DNA of 38,248 nt from Chitinophagaceae bacterium UBA7600 (lineage in GTDB: Bacteria > Bacteroidota > Bacteroidia > Chitinophagales > Chitinophagaceae). The notes under the pieces were generated by a model. That model had not been told where the DNA came from and searched no databases. It saw nothing but the letters and a program-made list of their open reading frames with translations. Where the stretch lies: assembly GCA_002478885.1 (NCBI GenBank), contig DLKC01000092.1, positions 1-38,248 of the forward strand. Direction: 5' to 3'. A program made the position numbers and the translations under genes. Positions 34,755 to 38,248 of this stretch are shown piece by piece; the first letter of the stretch is position 1; each line of letters opens with the position of its first letter.

Positions 34755-36041
34755 ATGAAAAAAATGATTGCTGTATTCGCTACGATTATTCCTTGTCTGT
34801 TGTTCGCGCAAAAAACCATTCTTCATTGTGGCAAACTGGTTGATCCGCAAAATCTGAAAGTGCTTACAGAAATGTCTGTGGTGGTGGAAGGCAATAAAAT
34901 AACCGATGTGCAAAACGGTTATACCAGTGGCGCTGCAGGCGATAAAATCATTGAATTGAAAGATAAAACGGTAATGCCCGGGCTTATCGATTGTCATGTA
35001 CACATGACCATGCAGCAAAGCCCTTCTGCTTTCACCGATAAATTTAAAATGAACCCGGCTGACTATGCATACCAGTCTATCTCCTACGCACGCAGCACGC
35101 TGATGGCAGGTTTCACTACCGTTAGAGATGTGGGCGTTGTGGGTGGAAGCACCGTAAATATTTCTATGCGCAATGCCATAAATAAGGGATTGATCATTGG
35201 TCCGCGCATGTACACTGCCGGCAAGATCATTTCATCCACCGGCGGGCATGGCGATGTAACCAACGGCTTAAGAGAAGACCTGCTTGGCGACCCCGGCATT
35301 GATGATGGCATTGCCAACGGCGTCGATGCCTGCGTAAAAGCAATAAGACAGCGCTACAAGGAAGGAAGCGACCTCATTAAAATTACAGCATCGGGCGGTG
35401 TGTTGAGTATGGAGAAAGACGGCACCGGCGCACAGTACAGCGAAGAAGAAATAAAAGCCATGGTTCAAACTGCGAAAGACTATGGAATGAAAGTGGCCGC
35501 ACACGCACATGGTGCTGAAGCCATAAAACGGGCCGTGCGTGCAGGGGTAACTTCTATTGAACACGGCACGTTTCTCGACGATGAAGGCATAGCTTTGATG
35601 AAGCAAAACGGCACATGGCTCGTGCCCACCATCATAGCCGGTAAATCGACTGCCGACTCTGCAAAAAAACCCGGTTATTTTCCTGAGGTGATCGCTGCCA
35701 AAGCCATCGCCATCGGTCCCAAAATACAATCAACTTTTGGCAAGGCTTACAAGGCTGGCGTAAAGATCGCCTTCGGGACCGATGCAGGCGTTTACCCTCA
35801 TGGCAAAAACTGGATAGAGTTTATTTACATGACCGAAGCCGGCATGCCGCCGCTCGAAGCCATAAAAGCAGCTACAGTGAGCGCAGCAGAACTGATCGGC
35901 ATAACAGATAAGGTTGGAACCATTGAGAAAAACAAACTCGCCGACATTATCGCAGTAGATGGCGACCCGTCGACCGATATTCAATCTATGGGCAAAGTAA
36001 AATTCGTGATGAAGGACGGCGTGGTATACAAGAATGACTAA
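34755..36041 (+). CDS. Secreted amidohydrolase (dipeptidase/imidazolonepropionase-like)
   Basis: 428 aa; ATG 34755 gives the signal peptide MKKMIAVFATIIPCLLFAQ, while the longer frame from 34602 has none. Metal-dependent hydrolase of the amidohydrolase superfamily: KTVMPGLIDCHVHMTM (His81, His83), a likely carboxylated Lys209 in DLIKITASGG, His250/His252 in AAHAHGAEA, His270 in SIEHGTF and Asp343 in FGTDAGVYPHG. Closest to the Xaa-Pro/cyclic-peptide dipeptidase-like, secreted subgroup common in Bacteroidota. It probably cleaves small peptides or amides in the periplasm. A terminator-coupled element copy follows. Confidence 0.92.
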   Translation: MKKMIAVFATIIPCLLFAQKTILHCGKLVDPQNLKVLTEMSVVVEGNKITDVQNGYTSGAAGDKIIELKDKTVMPGLIDCHVHMTMQQSPSAFTDKFKMNPADYAYQSISYARSTLMAGFTTVRDVGVVGGSTVNISMRNAINKGLIIGPRMYTAGKIISSTGGHGDVTNGLREDLLGDPGIDDGIANGVDACVKAIRQRYKEGSDLIKITASGGVLSMEKDGTGAQYSEEEIKAMVQTAKDYGMKVAAHAHGAEAIKRAVRAGVTSIEHGTFLDDEGIALMKQNGTWLVPTIIAGKSTADSAKKPGYFPEVIAAKAIAIGPKIQSTFGKAYKAGVKIAFGTDAGVYPHGKNWIEFIYMTEAGMPPLEAIKAATVSAAELIGITDKVGTIEKNKLADIIAVDGDPSTDIQSMGKVKFVMKDGVVYKND

Positions 36042-36072
36042 GTTTCCCGTGTATAAAAAGCCGCTGTGCTTG

Positions 36073-36132
36073 TTGCAGCACAAGTGTGCGACGCAACAAA
36101 AGCTTAACCCGGGCGATGCTGCCTGGCCCAAC
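36073..36132 (+). repeat. Bipartite intergenic element, copy 11
   Basis: TGCAG then GCACAAGTGTGCGACGCAAC (36078-36097), 23-nt spacer, GCCTGGCCCAAC (36121-36132). It starts about 35 bp after the amidohydrolase stop, same sense, and adjoins the bidirectional terminator directly. Confidence 0.82.
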
Positions 36133-36166
36133 AAAAAAGCACGTTCGTTTGAACGTGCTTTTTTTA
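36133..36166. terminator. Bidirectional Rho-independent terminator
   Basis: AAAAAAGCACGTTC, 4-nt loop GTTT, GAACGTGCTTTTTT: a perfect stem flanked by A and T runs. It serves the amidohydrolase gene (+) and the head-GIN lipoprotein gene (-). Confidence 0.92.
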
Positions 36167-36179
36167 TACACAAAATTCA

Positions 36180-36902
36180 TTAATCAACTTTCTTGATCTT
36201 GCCGCTTCCGGCGATGTTTTGCTTCACCGAGGCGTTGCCATGATAATTCACATCGCCACTGCCCGCAATATCGATATTAAGATTGCTTTCGGCATACACA
36301 TCAGCATTGCCGCTACCCGCAATATGGATATCCACATCCTCACTCTTAAGATCTGCCGCGTGGTAGTTACCCATGCCGGCGATCTCGATTTTTGATTCCC
36401 TTGTTTCGCCGCTTAATTTAATGCTGCCTGTTCCTGCAATATGCGATTCCACCTCCGGCGCATTTACCGCGAGGTCAACATCGCCACTGCCGGCAATACT
36501 TATCTTCAGGTGGTCACTGCCGGCAAACTTGCCGATGCCCCTGATGTTTCCGCTGCCGGCAATATCGAGCAGTTCTAACCTGTCTGTGGTTACTGTGACT
36601 TTAATCTTGTCATCACTGCTTAACCTGTAATGTTCTTTGGTATGAATCTCCAATGCGCCGCCTTTCGCCTCGGTGATGATATAGGGAAGCAGGTTTTCAT
36701 CAGCCTCAACAACCACGCCTGCCGGCGAACCCTGTACAATATCGATATCAAAACTGCCGGCAGATTTAATTTTATCTGTATTGGAAACTGTTCGCGCTTC
36801 TTTCTTCAATGTGCCGTTGCCATGAACGGTTTTGTCGAGTATAAGGTCACAGGAAGAAAATAATATTGCCAGGAAGCATACAGGCAGGAAAATTTTTCTC
36901 AT
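36180..36902 (-). CDS. Head-GIN (DUF2807) domain lipoprotein
   Basis: 240 aa from ATG 36902; the longer frame from 37007 lacks a signal peptide at its start. Signal peptide II MRKIFLPVCFLAILFSSCD puts a lipid on Cys19. The mature protein is one DUF2807 domain: IVQGSPAGVVVEADENLLP, then about seven repeats centred on IAGSG/IAGTG/IAGMG with roughly 20-residue period, the pattern of a beta-helix. The domain is frequent in Bacteroidota and is thought to be an adhesion or scaffold module; the function of this gene is unknown. It is convergent with the amidohydrolase and divergent from guaA. Confidence 0.9.
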   Translation of the reverse strand: MRKIFLPVCFLAILFSSCDLILDKTVHGNGTLKKEARTVSNTDKIKSAGSFDIDIVQGSPAGVVVEADENLLPYIITEAKGGALEIHTKEHYRLSSDDKIKVTVTTDRLELLDIAGSGNIRGIGKFAGSDHLKISIAGSGDVDLAVNAPEVESHIAGTGSIKLSGETRESKIEIAGMGNYHAADLKSEDVDIHIAGSGNADVYAESNLNIDIAGSGDVNYHGNASVKQNIAGSGKIKKVD

Positions 36903-37050
36903 GAAGGTTTGTTTTAATCGGGTGTAAGTTAAAAAATCTTTATCCACGGGGCGGTGCCAAGTTCTACAAGCGGAAAAAAATCCGTTTAACCGCAATTTTA
37001 AATTCAATTACCTTCGCAGCAATTTTAAAACAGGCCTTAAATGAATTAAT

Positions 37051-37111
37051 TTTTGGGGCCGGGCAATAGGAATACAGCTGGGCAACTGTTGCGTCGCACA
37101 CTTCAGCTGCA
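37051..37111 (-). repeat. Bipartite intergenic element, copy 12
   Basis: On the minus strand: TGCA, box GCTGAAGTGTGCGACGCAAC (37088-37107), 23-nt spacer, GCCCGGCCCCAAAAA. It lies in the 295-bp divergent gap between the head-GIN lipoprotein and guaA; nothing else in that gap is recognised. Confidence 0.82.
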
Positions 37112-37197
37112 ACAATTTTGATCACCTGTTCTGTTACGGAAAAAGATCCCGGGTGCGATGGTAATTACCGGGTGAGCAAGCTACATTCACACATACT

Positions 37198-38248
37198 ATG
37201 ACTGAAAAAATTCTAATACTCGATTTCGGAAGCCAGTACACCCAATTAATTGCCAGAGCAGTAAGAGAAGCAAATGTTTATTGTGAAATAACTCCTTTTC
37301 ACAAACCGGTTGAAAACGACGGCACGCTGAAAGGGGTTATCCTCAGCGGGTCGCCCTGCAGCGTGAACGAAGAAAATGCGCCAACGGTTGATATTCCTGC
37401 TATTATTAAAGACCTGCCGGTATTGGGCATTTGTTACGGCGCCCAGTTAACCGCAAAAGAATTTGGCGGCCGGGTCGATAAATCAAACAAAAGAGAATTT
37501 GGCCGGGCAAAACTGGCAAAAATAAAAGACGATATTTTGCTGCATGAGGTGAGCAATGAATCGCAGGTTTGGATGAGCCACAGCGATTCAATAACCCAAT
37601 TACCTGGAGGTTTTGAATTACTGGCTACAACCGACAGCATTCCGGTTGCAGCCTTCCGGTACAACAACAACGACACAAAAGCCCTGTATGGAATACAATT
37701 CCACCCCGAAGTATATCATTCCACAGAGGGGAAGAAACTTATTCGCAATTTCCTGGTGAATATCTGCGGTTGTAAACAAGACTGGACACCCGCATCGTTT
37801 GTACAGGAAACAGTTGACAAACTGAAAAAGCAGATCGGAGATGCACATGTGATCATGGCTTTAAGTGGCGGCGTTGACAGTACGGTTGCCGCTACATTAA
37901 TAAGTAAAGCAATAGGCAAAAGATTGCACGGCATTTTTGTTGACAACGGTGTGTTGAGAAAAGACGAGTTTGAGAGTGTACTGAACACTTACAAACAACT
38001 TGACCTGAATGTTAAAGGTGTTGACGCAAAAAACCTTTTTTACACCGAATTGGCAGGAAAGACTGATCCCGAAGCAAAAAGAAAAACGATCGGCAAATTA
38101 TTTATTGATGTCTTTCACGATGAATCGCAAAAGGTGGAGGGCGTAAAATTTCTCGGGCAGGGAACCATTTATCCTGATGTGATCGAAAGCGTAAGTGTAC
38201 ATGGGCCATCAGTAACGATTAAGTCGCACCACAACGTGGGTGGCCTGC
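37198..38248 (+). CDS. guaA: GMP synthase (glutamine-hydrolysing), 3' part outside window
   Basis: Converts XMP to GMP using glutamine and ATP, the last step of guanine nucleotide synthesis. 350 codons are visible and the gene runs off the right edge. It starts with the class-I glutamine amidotransferase domain: [16 protein letters not shown], nucleophile Cys in [10 protein letters not shown], and the His-Glu pair in [11 protein letters not shown]. The ATP-pyrophosphatase domain follows with the P-loop [24 protein letters not shown] and [12 protein letters not shown]. The dimerisation domain is missing because of the window end. The start is the ATG at 37198; upstream ORFs do not fit. The match to the family is strong. 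Confidence 0.98.
   Translation, partial: MTEKILILDFGSQYTQLIARAVREANVYCEITPFHKPVENDGTLKGVILSGSPCSVNEENAPTVDIPAIIKDLPVLGICYGAQLTAKEFGGRVDKSNKREFGRAKLAKIKDDILLHEVSNESQVWMSHSDSITQLPGGFELLATTDSIPVAAFRYNNNDTKALYGIQFHPEVYHSTEGKKLIRNFLVNICGCKQDWTPASFVQETVDKLKKQIGDAHVIMALSGGVDSTVAATLISKAIGKRLHGIFVDNGVLRKDEFESVLNTYKQLDLNVKGVDAKNLFYTELAGKTDPEAKRKTIGKLFIDVFHDESQKVEGVKFLGQGTIYPDVIESVSVHGPSVTIKSHHNVGGL

Noticed and set aside
1973..37111. CRISPR array or integron attC cassette array as an explanation for the repeats
   Set aside because: Copies are separated by whole genes, not by uniform spacers, and neither cas genes nor an integrase is present in the window.

Overview
The window reads as chromosomal DNA of a Bacteroidota bacterium, most likely Chitinophagaceae or a close relative. 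The signs are a SusC/SusD pair, LytS-type histidine kinases with propeller or 7TM sensors, a Crp/Fnr regulator, lipoproteins with short signal peptides, a TAnnTTTG-type promoter and almost no Shine-Dalgarno sequences. I see 26 protein genes that I would defend, plus one doubtful small ORF. I found no tRNA, rRNA, CRISPR array, insertion sequence or prophage gene.

Layout. (1) 1-10449, minus strand: susC, susD, a propeller-type sensor kinase and a second, 7TM-type sensor kinase whose end lies outside the window. There is no glycoside hydrolase, and the divergent neighbour is a secreted S10 serine carboxypeptidase (10755-12299), so peptide uptake is as plausible as glycan uptake. (2) 12538-15056, plus strand: a secreted zinc metalloprotease with a tectonin-like tail, a single-TM protein 2 bp behind it, and a small Thr/Ser/Gly-rich lipoprotein. 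(3) 15608-19586: a Crp/Fnr regulator with a four-cysteine N-terminus, divergent from a ClC chloride channel-like gene, followed by two small membrane proteins. (4) 19771-25685, plus strand: a three-part patatin-like phospholipase, a 3'-5' exonuclease, a polyprenol-phosphate mannosyltransferase-like GT2 and an EamA transporter. (5) 25723-29340: an unknown protein, a short AraC-type regulator, an alginate-export-like porin and an orphan ModA. (6) 29735-38248: lipoyl E2 acyltransferase and CinA (minus), PBP4-type DacB, a 4HBT thioesterase, a secreted amidohydrolase, a head-GIN lipoprotein and the start of guaA.

The most unusual signal is not a gene. Twelve intergenic spaces or half-spaces carry a bipartite element of about 55-60 nt: a 20-nt box (consensus GTACAAGTGTGCGACGCAAC, often preceded by TGCA), then 21-24 nt of diverged spacer, then GCCGGG followed by an A-rich end. 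Both orientations occur and no clear copy lies inside a well-supported gene. Between 28.4 and 37.1 kb nearly every intergenic gap has exactly one. The core TGCG-A-CGCA is a perfect short palindrome. A minor variant (AGTGACACAAC core) occurs twice. I do not recognise it as a named repeat. Two further intergenic sequences differ from it: a run of about seven degenerate heptamers behind the E2 gene and a 20-nt inverted repeat between cinA and dacB.
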